This document shows, one piece after another, positions 13,369-20,169 of a stretch of 20,169 bases of DNA. Numbering within the stretch: the first letter of the stretch is position 1; each line of letters begins with the position of its first letter. The position numbers and the translations under genes are program-made. The DNA is from an uncultured Collinsella sp. (lineage in GTDB: Bacteria; Actinomycetota; Coriobacteriia; Coriobacteriales; Coriobacteriaceae). The stretch is taken from positions 1 through 20,169 of the forward strand of contig CAADVJ010000038.1 in NCBI GenBank assembly GCA_900752475.1, in the 5' to 3' direction. The notes under the pieces were generated by a model, which saw only the letters and a list, made by a program, of their open reading frames with translations, did no database searches and was not told where the DNA came from.

Positions 13369-14730
13369 ATGGATACTGTTCTGAGCGTTCTCTCATCTGT
13401 CTTTTGGGGCCTGCTGATGCTTTCCGTCCTCGTGTTTTTGCACGAGGGCGGCCACTTTTTGGCGGCGCGTGCCTGCGGCGTCCGTGTGACCGAGTTCTTT
13501 TTGGGCCTGCCGTGCCGCTTTGACATCCATTACACGTCGCGTCGCATTGGAACCAAGTTTGGCGTGACCCCGCTGCTGCTGGGTGGCTACGCTGCCATCT
13601 GCGGTATGGATCCGACCGACGTCTCGTGCGCTGATCGCGTGCTCGCGGCTATCTATCGTCATGGTCGCGTGACCGTGGCCGACCTTGCCGCCGAGCTCGA
13701 GCTATCCGAGGAGGATGTGCTTGAGGCATGCGCCTTGCTCTTGGGTTGGGGCTCTATCGCGCCTTGGTATGAGGAAGGGGAGAAGCCCTCGCCGAGCTAC
13801 TATCCCACCAAGTATCAGACGCTGCCGCGAGACGTGGCGGGTTACACCACCTTTGACGGCCGCCGGTTCGATCGAGAGCATGCGACTACCGAGGGCGGTG
13901 TGTGGGAGCTGCCGTGCGGCGAAGCCGAGTTCCTTGCGCAAGAGCTTTCGCATACCTATCTGGGCCAGGGTTTTCTCAAGCGCGCCTTTATGCTGCTCGC
14001 GGGCATTCTCGTCAATATCCTGACGGGCTTTTTGCTGCTTATGAGTATCTATTCCATTGCGGGTGTCACCGTGCCGATGGATACCAACGTGATCGGTCAG
14101 GTTGACGAGGGGTCTATTGCCGCCAAGGCGGGTATCGAGGGCGGCGACGCGATCCTTTCGGTTAACGGAGTATCGTGCTCTACCTGGATGGACGTTTACG
14201 ATGCCATCGGTAAGGCTGCCGGTAAGGACGATATCGCCATCGAGTACGAGCGTGACGGCAAGCAGCATTCGACCGCGGTTGCGCTCAAAGAGGACGAGCG
14301 CCTAGGTGTGTATGTCTCTACGCAGGTGGTCCGTTTAGACCCCATCACGTCGGCTCGACTTTCGTTCTCCTATGTCGTGCAGACAGCGGAGGGCGTGATG
14401 CGCCTGCTCCAGCCGCAGCATACGATGGAGATCCTCGATCAGTCCTCTTCGATCGTGGGTATTAGCGTTATGTCCTCACAGGCTGCTGCTGCCGGCCCTG
14501 CCACGTTCCTTTCGTTTGCCGCCCTCATTTCGTTCTCGTTGGGTTTTATGAACTTGCTGCCCATCCCCCCGCTCGACGGCGGCAAGCTGGTCATCGAGAT
14601 CATTCAAAAGATTGCGGGTCGCGAGCTGCCGCTCAAGGTCCAGACGATTGTGAGCTATGTGGGCATCGCGCTCTTCGCACTGCTGTTTGTCTATATGCTT
14701 CGTTCCGACATCCTTCGATTTATTCTGTAG
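13369..14730 (+). CDS. rseP: Site-2 protease RseP/RasP with loop insertion
   Basis: This is an M50 intramembrane zinc metalloprotease that cleaves transmembrane substrates such as anti-sigma factors or signal-peptide remnants. The product has 453 residues. TM1 carries the zinc motif HEGGH (25-29). The conserved PLLLGGYAAICGM (68-80) ends the cytoplasmic beta-loop. TM2 starts near FLKRAFMLLAGILVNI (202-217), a PDZ domain spans about 238-310, and the last TM region holds NLLPIPPLDGGK (395-406), providing the third ligand. Between 81 and 200 lies an insertion, far longer than the usual 25-40 residues, in which 88-133 looks like a winged helix. ATG 13369 is chosen because TTG 13354 directly abuts AAGGA (13349-13353); the spacing to ATG is long (15 nt), so initiation may be weak. 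It lies between dxr and ispG in the operon. Confidence 0.93.
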   Translation: MDTVLSVLSSVFWGLLMLSVLVFLHEGGHFLAARACGVRVTEFFLGLPCRFDIHYTSRRIGTKFGVTPLLLGGYAAICGMDPTDVSCADRVLAAIYRHGRVTVADLAAELELSEEDVLEACALLLGWGSIAPWYEEGEKPSPSYYPTKYQTLPRDVAGYTTFDGRRFDREHATTEGGVWELPCGEAEFLAQELSHTYLGQGFLKRAFMLLAGILVNILTGFLLLMSIYSIAGVTVPMDTNVIGQVDEGSIAAKAGIEGGDAILSVNGVSCSTWMDVYDAIGKAAGKDDIAIEYERDGKQHSTAVALKEDERLGVYVSTQVVRLDPITSARLSFSYVVQTAEGVMRLLQPQHTMEILDQSSSIVGISVMSSQAAAAGPATFLSFAALISFSLGFMNLLPIPPLDGGKLVIEIIQKIAGRELPLKVQTIVSYVGIALFALLFVYMLRSDILRFIL

Positions 14731-14743
14731 GGGAGTGTTTGGA

Positions 14744-15826
14744 TTGTCTCTATCCCATTCTTTGCCGCGCGAGCTGACGCGCCCCGTGCATGTGGGCGGC
14801 GTGCAGATCGGCGGCGGCGCGCCGGTCGTGGTCCAGTCCATGACCTGCACCGATACCGCTGATGCCCAGGCAACGCTTGCGCAAGTGTGCGCGTTGGCGC
14901 AGGCTGGCTGCGATATCGTGCGTGTGAGCGTGCCCACTGAGGCCGCGCTTGAGGGTTTCCGCACCATCTGTGCCGAGTCTCCGGTGCCGATTGTCGCTGA
15001 TATTCACTTTAACCATAAGCTCGCCATTGGTGCCGTTGAGGCCGGTGCTGCCAAGCTGCGCATCAATCCCGGCAATATCGGCGATTGGGCTAAGGTTGAC
15101 GCGGTGATCGATGCTGCGGGTGCCGCGGGTTGTGCGATTCGCATCGGTGTCAACGCCGGTTCGCTTGAGCAGGACATCGCCGAGCGCGACGACCTCACGC
15201 AGCCCGAGAAGCTCGTGATGTCGAGCGAGCGCTTTGTGCAGCACTTTGAGGACCGCGGCTTTACCAACATCGTGCTTTCCGCCAAGGCCCATAGCGTACA
15301 GACGACGCTTGATACCTATCGCGCCCTGTCGCGCGAGATTCCCCACGTTCCGCTTCACCTGGGCGTGACGGAGGCCGGTACCAAGCTGCAGGGCACCATT
15401 AAGAGCTCGGTGGGACTGGGTATTCTGCTGTCCGAGGGCATCGGCGACACTATGCGCGTCTCGCTCACGGCCGATCCGGTTGAGGAGCCGCCGGTTGCCT
15501 GGGGTATTCTGCAGTCGCTGGGCCTGCGTCGCCGTGGCCCCGAGATTGTCTCGTGCCCCACGTGCGCCCGCTGCCAGGTTAACCTCATTCCCATCGCCGA
15601 GGAAGTAACCGAGCGGCTTAAGAACTATGCCGCGCCGCTTTCGATTGCCGTCATGGGATGTGCCGTTAATGGCCCCGGCGAGGCTTCCGACGCCGACCTA
15701 GGCGTGGCCTGTGGACGAGGTCAGGCCCTGCTCTTTTCGCATGGCCAGATCATTGGTAAAGTAGCTGAGGATCAAATTGTCGACGCGCTTATGGCAGAGG
15801 TCGACAAGCTTATTGAGGAGAAATAA
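14744..15826 (+). CDS. ispG: 4-hydroxy-3-methylbut-2-enyl diphosphate synthase
   Basis: IspG (GcpE) reductively converts MEcPP to HMBPP, the sixth step of the MEP pathway, using a [4Fe-4S] cluster. The product has 360 residues, the length of the single-module bacterial form. The TIM-barrel part contains GGAPVVVQSMTCTDTADA (24-41) and AAKLRINPGNIG (102-113). The cluster ligands correspond to C271 and C274 in SCPTCARCQ and C306 in MGCAVNGPGE, with E313 as the conserved acid. C277 is an additional nearby Cys. The start is taken as TTG 14744 because GGGAG (14731-14735) lies 8 nt upstream; GTG 14735 would sit inside that site. Dxr is two genes upstream. Confidence 0.95.
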   Translation: MSLSHSLPRELTRPVHVGGVQIGGGAPVVVQSMTCTDTADAQATLAQVCALAQAGCDIVRVSVPTEAALEGFRTICAESPVPIVADIHFNHKLAIGAVEAGAAKLRINPGNIGDWAKVDAVIDAAGAAGCAIRIGVNAGSLEQDIAERDDLTQPEKLVMSSERFVQHFEDRGFTNIVLSAKAHSVQTTLDTYRALSREIPHVPLHLGVTEAGTKLQGTIKSSVGLGILLSEGIGDTMRVSLTADPVEEPPVAWGILQSLGLRRRGPEIVSCPTCARCQVNLIPIAEEVTERLKNYAAPLSIAVMGCAVNGPGEASDADLGVACGRGQALLFSHGQIIGKVAEDQIVDALMAEVDKLIEEK

Positions 15827-17548
15827 ATGACCCGAGCAATGTATATGTCTAAGCTCTATGCGCCGACGCTTAAAGAGGATCCGGCGGACGCTGAGCTCGC
15901 CAGCCACCGCCTGCTGCTCCGTGCCGGCATGATCCGCAAGGAGGCCGCCGGTCTGTATTCCTACCTGCCGCTCGCATGGCGCTCGATTCGCAAGATCGAG
16001 AACATCGTGCGCGACGAGATGGATGCCGCCGGTGCCCAGGAGCTTATGATGCCTATCATGGTCGACGCCGAGTTGTGGCGTGAGTCCGGCCGCATCGACG
16101 CCTATGGCAAGGAGCTTGTGCGCTTTGACGACCGTCATGGTCGCGAGTTCGTCCTGGGCCCCACGCACGAGGAGACCGTTACGGCCCTGGTTCGCAATGA
16201 GCTGCGCTCCTACAAGCAGCTGCCCGTTAACCTCTACCACATCCAGGATAAGTTCCGCGACGAGTTCCGCCCCCGCTTTGGCCTGATGCGCGGTCGCGAG
16301 TTCATCATGAAGGACGCCTACAGCTTCTCCGCCACGCAGGAGAGCCTGCAGGAGGAGTACGACAAGATGAAGCAGGCCTACGCTAACATCTGCGAGCGCT
16401 GCTATATCAAGGCCCTGCCCGTTGTTGCCGACTCCGGTGAGATCGGTGGTGATACCTCCGTTGAGTACATGGCTTTGGCCGACGCCGGCGAGGCTTCGCT
16501 CGTCTACTGCGACGATTGCGGCTTTGCTGCCGATGACGAGGCGGCAAGCACCAAGGTCGTCGTGACCGAGGGTCCTGGTGACGGTACGCTCACCAAGGTT
16601 GAGACTCTGGGCATGGGCACCATTGAGGCTGTTGCTAAGTTCTTTGGGTTCCCCGAGAACGGCACGCGCAAGTCGCTGGCACTCATCGACGCCGAGGGCA
16701 AGCCTGTCGTGGCCATTGTTCCGGGCGATCACGAGCTCAACGATTGCAAGGCCGAGCACGTCTTTGGCAAGGGCTATCGCATGATGACCGACGAGGAGCT
16801 TCAGGCGAACGGTCTGCACAAGGGCTTTATCGGACCGGTTAACCTGCCCGAGGGCATTCGTCTGGTCTGCGACGAGAGCCTGCGCGAGTCCAAACAGTGG
16901 GCCTGTGGCGCCAACGAGGTCGACTATCACTTTACCGGTGCCTGCCCCGAGCGCGACTTTACCGTCGATGAGTGGGCCGATCTGGTCACCGTTGTCGCCG
17001 GCGACCCCTGCCCGCACTGCGGCAAGCCGCTCTCCGCTGCCCGCGGCATCGAGGTCTCTCAGGTCTTCCAGCTGGGCACCAAGTATTCCGAGGCCATGGG
17101 TGCCACCTTTATGGACGAGGACGGCAAGGAGAAGCCGCTCATCATGGGCTGCTACGGCGTTGGTGTGTCCCGCTCGCTCGCTGCCGTCGTGGAGCAGCAC
17201 AACGACGAGCATGGCATCGTCTGGCCGGTCTCCGTTGCCCCGTTCGAGGTCGCGGTGATTCCGCTCGATCCCAAGAAGGAGGAGTGCGCTACCGTCTGCG
17301 AGCAGATCGTTGATGGCCTGTGCGCCGAGGGTATCGAGGTTGTCGTCGACGACCGCGACGAGCGTCCCGGCTTTAAGTTTGCCGACAACGACCTTATGGG
17401 CTTCCCGTATCAGGTCGTTCTGGGTAAGCGTGGCCTTAAGAATGGCACCGTTGAGCTCAAGGACCGTGCCACGGGTGAGCGCGAGGATGTGGCGATCGAC
17501 GAGGTCGTCGCCAAGGTCGCCGAGCTTGTGAAGGCAGCACGCCGTTAA
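15827..17548 (+). CDS. proS: Prolyl-tRNA synthetase (bacterial type, with editing domain)
   Basis: ProRS charges tRNA-Pro and, in this bacterial form, clears mischarged Ala-tRNA-Pro through an inserted YbaK-like INS domain. The product has 573 residues. Class II motif 2 is in the region 111-165 (GPTHEETVTALVRNELRSYK onward to RGREFIMKDAYSF). The INS domain runs about 225-405 and is flanked by CDDCG (228-232) and CPHCG (395-399), a possible zinc pair. Motif 3 is GCYGVGVSRSLAA (441-453), and the anticodon-binding domain starts near 470. ATG 15827 directly follows the ispG stop, with GAGGAG (15815-15820) 6 nt upstream. It is the last gene of the operon, and two hairpins follow. Confidence 0.97.
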   Translation: MTRAMYMSKLYAPTLKEDPADAELASHRLLLRAGMIRKEAAGLYSYLPLAWRSIRKIENIVRDEMDAAGAQELMMPIMVDAELWRESGRIDAYGKELVRFDDRHGREFVLGPTHEETVTALVRNELRSYKQLPVNLYHIQDKFRDEFRPRFGLMRGREFIMKDAYSFSATQESLQEEYDKMKQAYANICERCYIKALPVVADSGEIGGDTSVEYMALADAGEASLVYCDDCGFAADDEAASTKVVVTEGPGDGTLTKVETLGMGTIEAVAKFFGFPENGTRKSLALIDAEGKPVVAIVPGDHELNDCKAEHVFGKGYRMMTDEELQANGLHKGFIGPVNLPEGIRLVCDESLRESKQWACGANEVDYHFTGACPERDFTVDEWADLVTVVAGDPCPHCGKPLSAARGIEVSQVFQLGTKYSEAMGATFMDEDGKEKPLIMGCYGVGVSRSLAAVVEQHNDEHGIVWPVSVAPFEVAVIPLDPKKEECATVCEQIVDGLCAEGIEVVVDDRDERPGFKFADNDLMGFPYQVVLGKRGLKNGTVELKDRATGEREDVAIDEVVAKVAELVKAARR

Positions 17549-17570
17549 TCGACGATTTCGCTTGTAGTTC

Positions 17571-17630
17571 GATATACGGGACGGCCCCGCATTTCTCCAG
17601 ATCGGGGAGATGCGGGGCCGTCCTTATATC
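17571..17630 (+). terminator. Long hairpin after proS (probable terminator)
   Basis: A 20-bp stem (17579-17598 with 17604-17623, core GGACGGCCCCGCAT) has two G-U pairs and a 5-nt loop. It is extended by GATATA/TATATC (17571-17576 with 17625-17630) across a small internal loop. It lacks a real T-run; TTATATCTT follows. Its position 22 nt after the proS stop makes a terminator or 3'-end stabiliser likely. Confidence 0.7.
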
Positions 17631-17652
17631 TTGTGGCATCCTCGATATCTAA

Positions 17653-17694
17653 AAGGAAAACCCCACAGCCCATGCGAGCTGCGGGGTTTTCCTT
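17653..17694. terminator. Bidirectional terminator between convergent genes
   Basis: AAGGAAAACCCC (17653-17664) pairs with GGGGTTTTCCTT (17683-17694). After one A-C mismatch, CAGC pairs with GCTG around an 8-nt loop. Both strands end the stem in T-rich sequence (GGGGTTTTCCTT on plus, GGGGTTTTCCTTTT on minus). It therefore serves proS from the left and the phosphotransferase gene, which ends 33 bases to the right, on the minus strand. Confidence 0.85.
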
Positions 17695-17726
17695 GTGCCT
17701 CCGATGCGAAATAAATCGCTCAGATA

Positions 17727-18491
17727 TTACTGATAATCGACGACGTCGATCCAGTTCTTCAGGAACTCATCGTTCACGTTGCGCTTACGAGCGAGCTCGG
17801 AAGCGGCGACGATGCTCGTCCACTGACGCACGACCTGCATGGGCATGTCGGCGCGGTCGCAGTAGAGTTCCAGGTAGGCCTCAGCCTGATCCTTGCTGTT
17901 GAGGGCAAAGAGCAGGTAGGTGGTGGCAACGTCGGCAGCAGGGGAGCCCTGTGTGGCGTGTGCCCAGTCGCACACATAGGGCTGGCCGTCGTCGCCGACG
18001 ATGACGTTGGAGGGGTTGAAGTCGCCGTGGCAGACCTTGAACTCCTTGGTCATGCCGTCCAGACGCTCCTGAAGGTTGTAGCGCGTGGTGGCATTGAGCT
18101 GATCAAGGCTGTCGATCATGCGGGCGTACTTGTCGCGCTGACGGTTGAGCAGCGGGGAGGTGTAGCCGTGGATCTCGATCTGGAGGTCGACGAACATCTC
18201 GAGGTACTCACCAAAGCGCTGGGGCTCGGCAGTCATCTTCTCGGCAAGGGTGGTGCCCGGAACCTTCTCGGTCACGAGCGCCCAGCCGTTGGCGTTCTCG
18301 AGCTGGGAAACCTCGAGCGCCTTGGGGCTGCGGATGCCGCACTCATTGATGCGGGCAAGATTCAAAGCCTCGTTGAACACGTCGGAGACAGGCTTGGTCT
18401 CGTTAAAGACCTTGACAATCTTGTCGCCCAGGTCGTAAACGACCTTGTTGCCACGGCGGACGAGCTCGGTCTTGGAATCGGGTAGCAGCAT
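17727..18491 (-). CDS. APH/choline-kinase-fold phosphotransferase
   Basis: This 254-residue protein has the aminoglycoside-phosphotransferase/choline-kinase (protein-kinase-like) fold. An N-lobe Lys is K27 in DKIVKVF, and E41 in FNEALNLARI is the likely partner Glu. The catalytic motif is CHGDFNPSNVIV (154-165), with D157 and N162, followed by the metal-binding D175 in VCDWAHATQG. No signal peptide or membrane segment is seen, so it is cytoplasmic. The substrate cannot be read from the sequence. A small-molecule alcohol (sugar, choline-like or amino alcohol) is as likely as an antibiotic, and nothing shows that it confers resistance. ATG 18491 has GAAAGGA (18499-18505) upstream on the minus strand. 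It lies 88 bp after adhE, in the same direction, and may be co-transcribed with it. Confidence 0.85.
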   Translation of the reverse strand: MLLPDSKTELVRRGNKVVYDLGDKIVKVFNETKPVSDVFNEALNLARINECGIRSPKALEVSQLENANGWALVTEKVPGTTLAEKMTAEPQRFGEYLEMFVDLQIEIHGYTSPLLNRQRDKYARMIDSLDQLNATTRYNLQERLDGMTKEFKVCHGDFNPSNVIVGDDGQPYVCDWAHATQGSPAADVATTYLLFALNSKDQAEAYLELYCDRADMPMQVVRQWTSIVAASELARKRNVNDEFLKNWIDVVDYQ

Positions 18492-18523
18492 GGTTGCATC
18501 CTTTCAACGATGCGATAGAAGCG

Positions 18524-18562
18524 ACGGCGGGGGTGTGTGAAACACCCGTGCACCCCCGCCGT
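18524..18562. repeat. GC-rich inverted repeat between adhE and the kinase gene
   Basis: ACGGCGGGGGTG (18524-18535) and CACCCCCGCCGT (18551-18562) form a perfect 12-bp stem around a 15-nt loop that can itself pair in part (TGTG with CAC). It lies 17 nt after the adhE stop on the minus strand. No T-run follows on either strand; on the minus strand the T-rich stretch (GGTTTTTA) comes before the stem. It could be a Rho-type or partial terminator or an mRNA-stabilising hairpin that separates expression of the two genes. Confidence 0.6.
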
Positions 18563-18579
18563 TAAAAACCGTGCTAAAA

Positions 18580-20169
18580 CTAGCAGACGGCGTAATCCTG
18601 GGGCTCGCGGCCGTAGTAGGCGTCCAGGTAGAGCTCCTTGATCTCGCTCATGAGCGGGTAGCGCGGGGTGGCGCCGGTGCACTGGTCGTTGAATGCCTGC
18701 TCGGTCATTTCGTCGAGGGTGTCGAGGAAGTACTGCTCGTCAACACCGTAGTCGGCGATGGTCTTCTTGACGCCGATGAAGTCCTTGAGCTCCTCGAGCT
18801 TCGTGATGAAGTTCTCGAAGACCTCCTTGTCGTCCTTGCCCTCGATGCCGCAGTACTTGGCCATCTCGGCGTAGTTGTGCAGCGCGTTGGGGTAAGGATA
18901 CTGGGAGAAGGTGCCCATCTTGACGGGAGCCTCGGCGGCGTTGTAGCGCATGACGCGGGTCAGGATGACAGCGTTTGCGAGGCCGTGGGGCAGGTGATGG
19001 AAAGCGCCGAGCTTGTGGGCCATGGAGTGGTTGAGGCCCAGGAAGGCGTTGGCGAAGGCCATACCGGCCATGCAGGAGGCGTTGTGCATCTCCTCGCGGG
19101 CGTGCGGGTCCTTGGCGCCGTTCGTGAAGCTGGAGGGCAGGTTCTCGAAGACGAGCTTGGCAGCGCGCTCGGAGAGGCCCTTGGTGTAGTCGGAAGCCAT
19201 GATGGAGACGTAGGACTCGATGGCGTGGGTCATGACGTCGATGCCGGAGGCAGCGGTCAGGCCGCGCGGGGCGGTCATGCAGTTGTCGGCGTCGACGATA
19301 GCCATGTTGGGGAGCAGCGCGTAGTCGGCGAGCGGCCACTTGATGCCGGTCTCCTTGTCGGTGATGATGGCGAACGGCGTGCACTCGGAGCCGGTACCCG
19401 AAGAGGTCGGGACGGCGACGAAGTAGGCCTTCTTGCCCATCTCGGGGAAGGTGAAGATACGCTTGCGGATGTCCATGAAGTCCATGGCCATGTCCTCAAA
19501 CTTGCACTCGGGGTGCTCGTACATCATCCACATGATCTTGCCGGCGTCCATAGCGGAGCCACCGCCGACGGCGATGATGACGTCCGGCTCAAAGAGAGCC
19601 ATCTGCTTGGCGCCGCGACGTGCGCACTGCAGCGACGGATCGGGCTCGACGTCGTAGAAGCAGTCGTGGGCGATGCCCATCTCGTCGAGCTTGGCCTCGA
19701 TGGCGCGGGTGTTGCCATTCTTGAAGAGGAACTGGTCGGTGACGATGAAGGCGCGCTTCTTGCCCATGACGTTGCCCAGCTCGTCGAGGGCGACGGGCGT
19801 GGAACCCTTCTTGAAGTAGACCTTCTCGGGAGCGCGGAACCACAGCATGTTCTCACGGCGCTCGGCCACAGTCTTAACGTTGATCAAGTGCTTCACCCCA
19901 ACGTTCTCGGAGACGGAGTTGCCGCCCCAGGAGCCGCAGCCCAGGGTCAGAGACGGCTTCATGCCAAAGTTGTACAGGTCACCGATGCCGCCGTGCGAGG
20001 ACGGGGTGTTGATGACGATACGGCAGGCCTTCATGACGTGCTCGAACAGGCTGATCTTCTCGGCCTGGGCGGGGTGCACGTACAGAGAGGCGGTGTGGCC
20101 CGGGCCCCCCGCGAGCACCAGGGGCTCGGCCCTGTCGACGGCCCCCCTGGAGGCCTTGGCGGGGGGCAA
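18580..20169 (-). CDS. adhE: Bifunctional aldehyde-alcohol dehydrogenase AdhE, C-terminal part
   Basis: AdhE reduces acetyl-CoA to acetaldehyde and then ethanol, regenerating NAD+ in fermentation, and forms spirosome filaments in the cytoplasm. The window holds the last 529 codons; the gene continues past the right edge. The ligand spacing matches E. coli AdhE (891 residues) with an offset of about 342. The aldehyde dehydrogenase catalytic Cys is therefore outside the window. The end of the ALDH domain is seen as LAGGPGHTASLYVH (19-32) and INTPSSHGGIGDLYNFG (53-69). The iron alcohol dehydrogenase domain starts near 108, with NADH motif VGGGSAMDAGK (201-211) and iron ligands D311, H315, H381 and H395. 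The first 15 or so residues at the edge align poorly with what I expect and sit in G/C runs, so the last 60 bases may hold sequence errors. Confidence 0.95.
   Translation of the reverse strand: MPPAKASRGAVDRAEPLVLAGGPGHTASLYVHPAQAEKISLFEHVMKACRIVINTPSSHGGIGDLYNFGMKPSLTLGCGSWGGNSVSENVGVKHLINVKTVAERRENMLWFRAPEKVYFKKGSTPVALDELGNVMGKKRAFIVTDQFLFKNGNTRAIEAKLDEMGIAHDCFYDVEPDPSLQCARRGAKQMALFEPDVIIAVGGGSAMDAGKIMWMMYEHPECKFEDMAMDFMDIRKRIFTFPEMGKKAYFVAVPTSSGTGSECTPFAIITDKETGIKWPLADYALLPNMAIVDADNCMTAPRGLTAASGIDVMTHAIESYVSIMASDYTKGLSERAAKLVFENLPSSFTNGAKDPHAREEMHNASCMAGMAFANAFLGLNHSMAHKLGAFHHLPHGLANAVILTRVMRYNAAEAPVKMGTFSQYPYPNALHNYAEMAKYCGIEGKDDKEVFENFITKLEELKDFIGVKKTIADYGVDEQYFLDTLDEMTEQAFNDQCTGATPRYPLMSEIKELYLDAYYGREPQDYAVC

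Noticed and set aside
15698..17212. Long minus-strand open frame of 504 codons opposite proS and ispG
   Set aside because: It mirrors the third-position GC bias of strongly coding plus-strand genes. The translation is Leu/Val/Gly/His-rich with no recognisable motif.
17727..18491. Calling the kinase-fold gene an antibiotic-resistance aminoglycoside phosphotransferase
   Set aside because: Only the general fold motifs are present. The family is broad, and nothing in the sequence or context indicates aminoglycosides as substrate.
1..20169. Search for CRISPR arrays, tRNAs, insertion sequences, prophage genes and att sites
   Set aside because: No regularly spaced repeats, cloverleaf candidates, transposases or phage genes were seen. 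The only recombinase is the housekeeping Xer protein in its conserved place.

Overview
The window is a GC-rich, gene-dense bacterial chromosome segment. It most likely comes from the Coriobacteriia (Actinomycetota), with Collinsella as my best guess. This rests on base composition and codon use (strong GTC, CTC, CGC and GAG preference in ribosomal genes), protein style, and the combination of a Firmicutes-like gene order with an actinobacterial-style ispG next to rseP. No 16S rRNA or other decisive marker is present, so the genus is an inference. No phage, insertion sequence, CRISPR array, tRNA or rRNA was seen.

Layout, plus strand. Positions 1-445 hold the 3' end of an unrecognised gene. A promoter at 497-524 and a leader hairpin precede rplS (594-935), which ends in a strong terminator. 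rnhB (1029-1817) follows with its own terminator. yraN, comM, dprA, trmFO and a Xer recombinase (2007-7216) form a tight, translationally coupled block for DNA processing, tRNA methylation and chromosome-dimer resolution. A strong promoter at 7266-7294 and a leader of about 135 nt precede rpsB and tsf (7436-9079), closed by a terminator at 9103-9137. An extended -10 promoter then opens a long operon from 9197 to 17548: pyrH, frr, uppS, cdsA, dxr, rseP, ispG, proS. It combines UMP synthesis, ribosome recycling, undecaprenyl diphosphate and CDP-diacylglycerol synthesis, two MEP-pathway enzymes, a site-2 protease and prolyl-tRNA synthetase. Two hairpins (17571-17694) separate it from a convergent pair.

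Layout, minus strand. adhE (the C-terminal 529 residues, running off the right edge) is followed by a small APH/choline-kinase-fold phosphotransferase (18491 down to 17727). A GC-rich hairpin without a U-tract lies between them.

Most of this is conserved core genome whose order recalls Bacillus subtilis rplS-rnhB-dprA-trmFO-xerC and rpsB-tsf-pyrH-frr-uppS-cdsA-dxr-rseP-proS. The most interesting deviations are: a roughly 100-residue insertion with a winged-helix-like segment in the cytoplasmic loop of RseP; a Xer recombinase whose reading frame has no ATG, GTG or TTG at the expected N-terminus and appears to start at AUA, overlapping the trmFO stop; a DprA lacking the usual His of its nucleotide-fold motif and any N-terminal extension; and an rpsB leader with three GGAGG motifs and a small ORF ending one base before rpsB.
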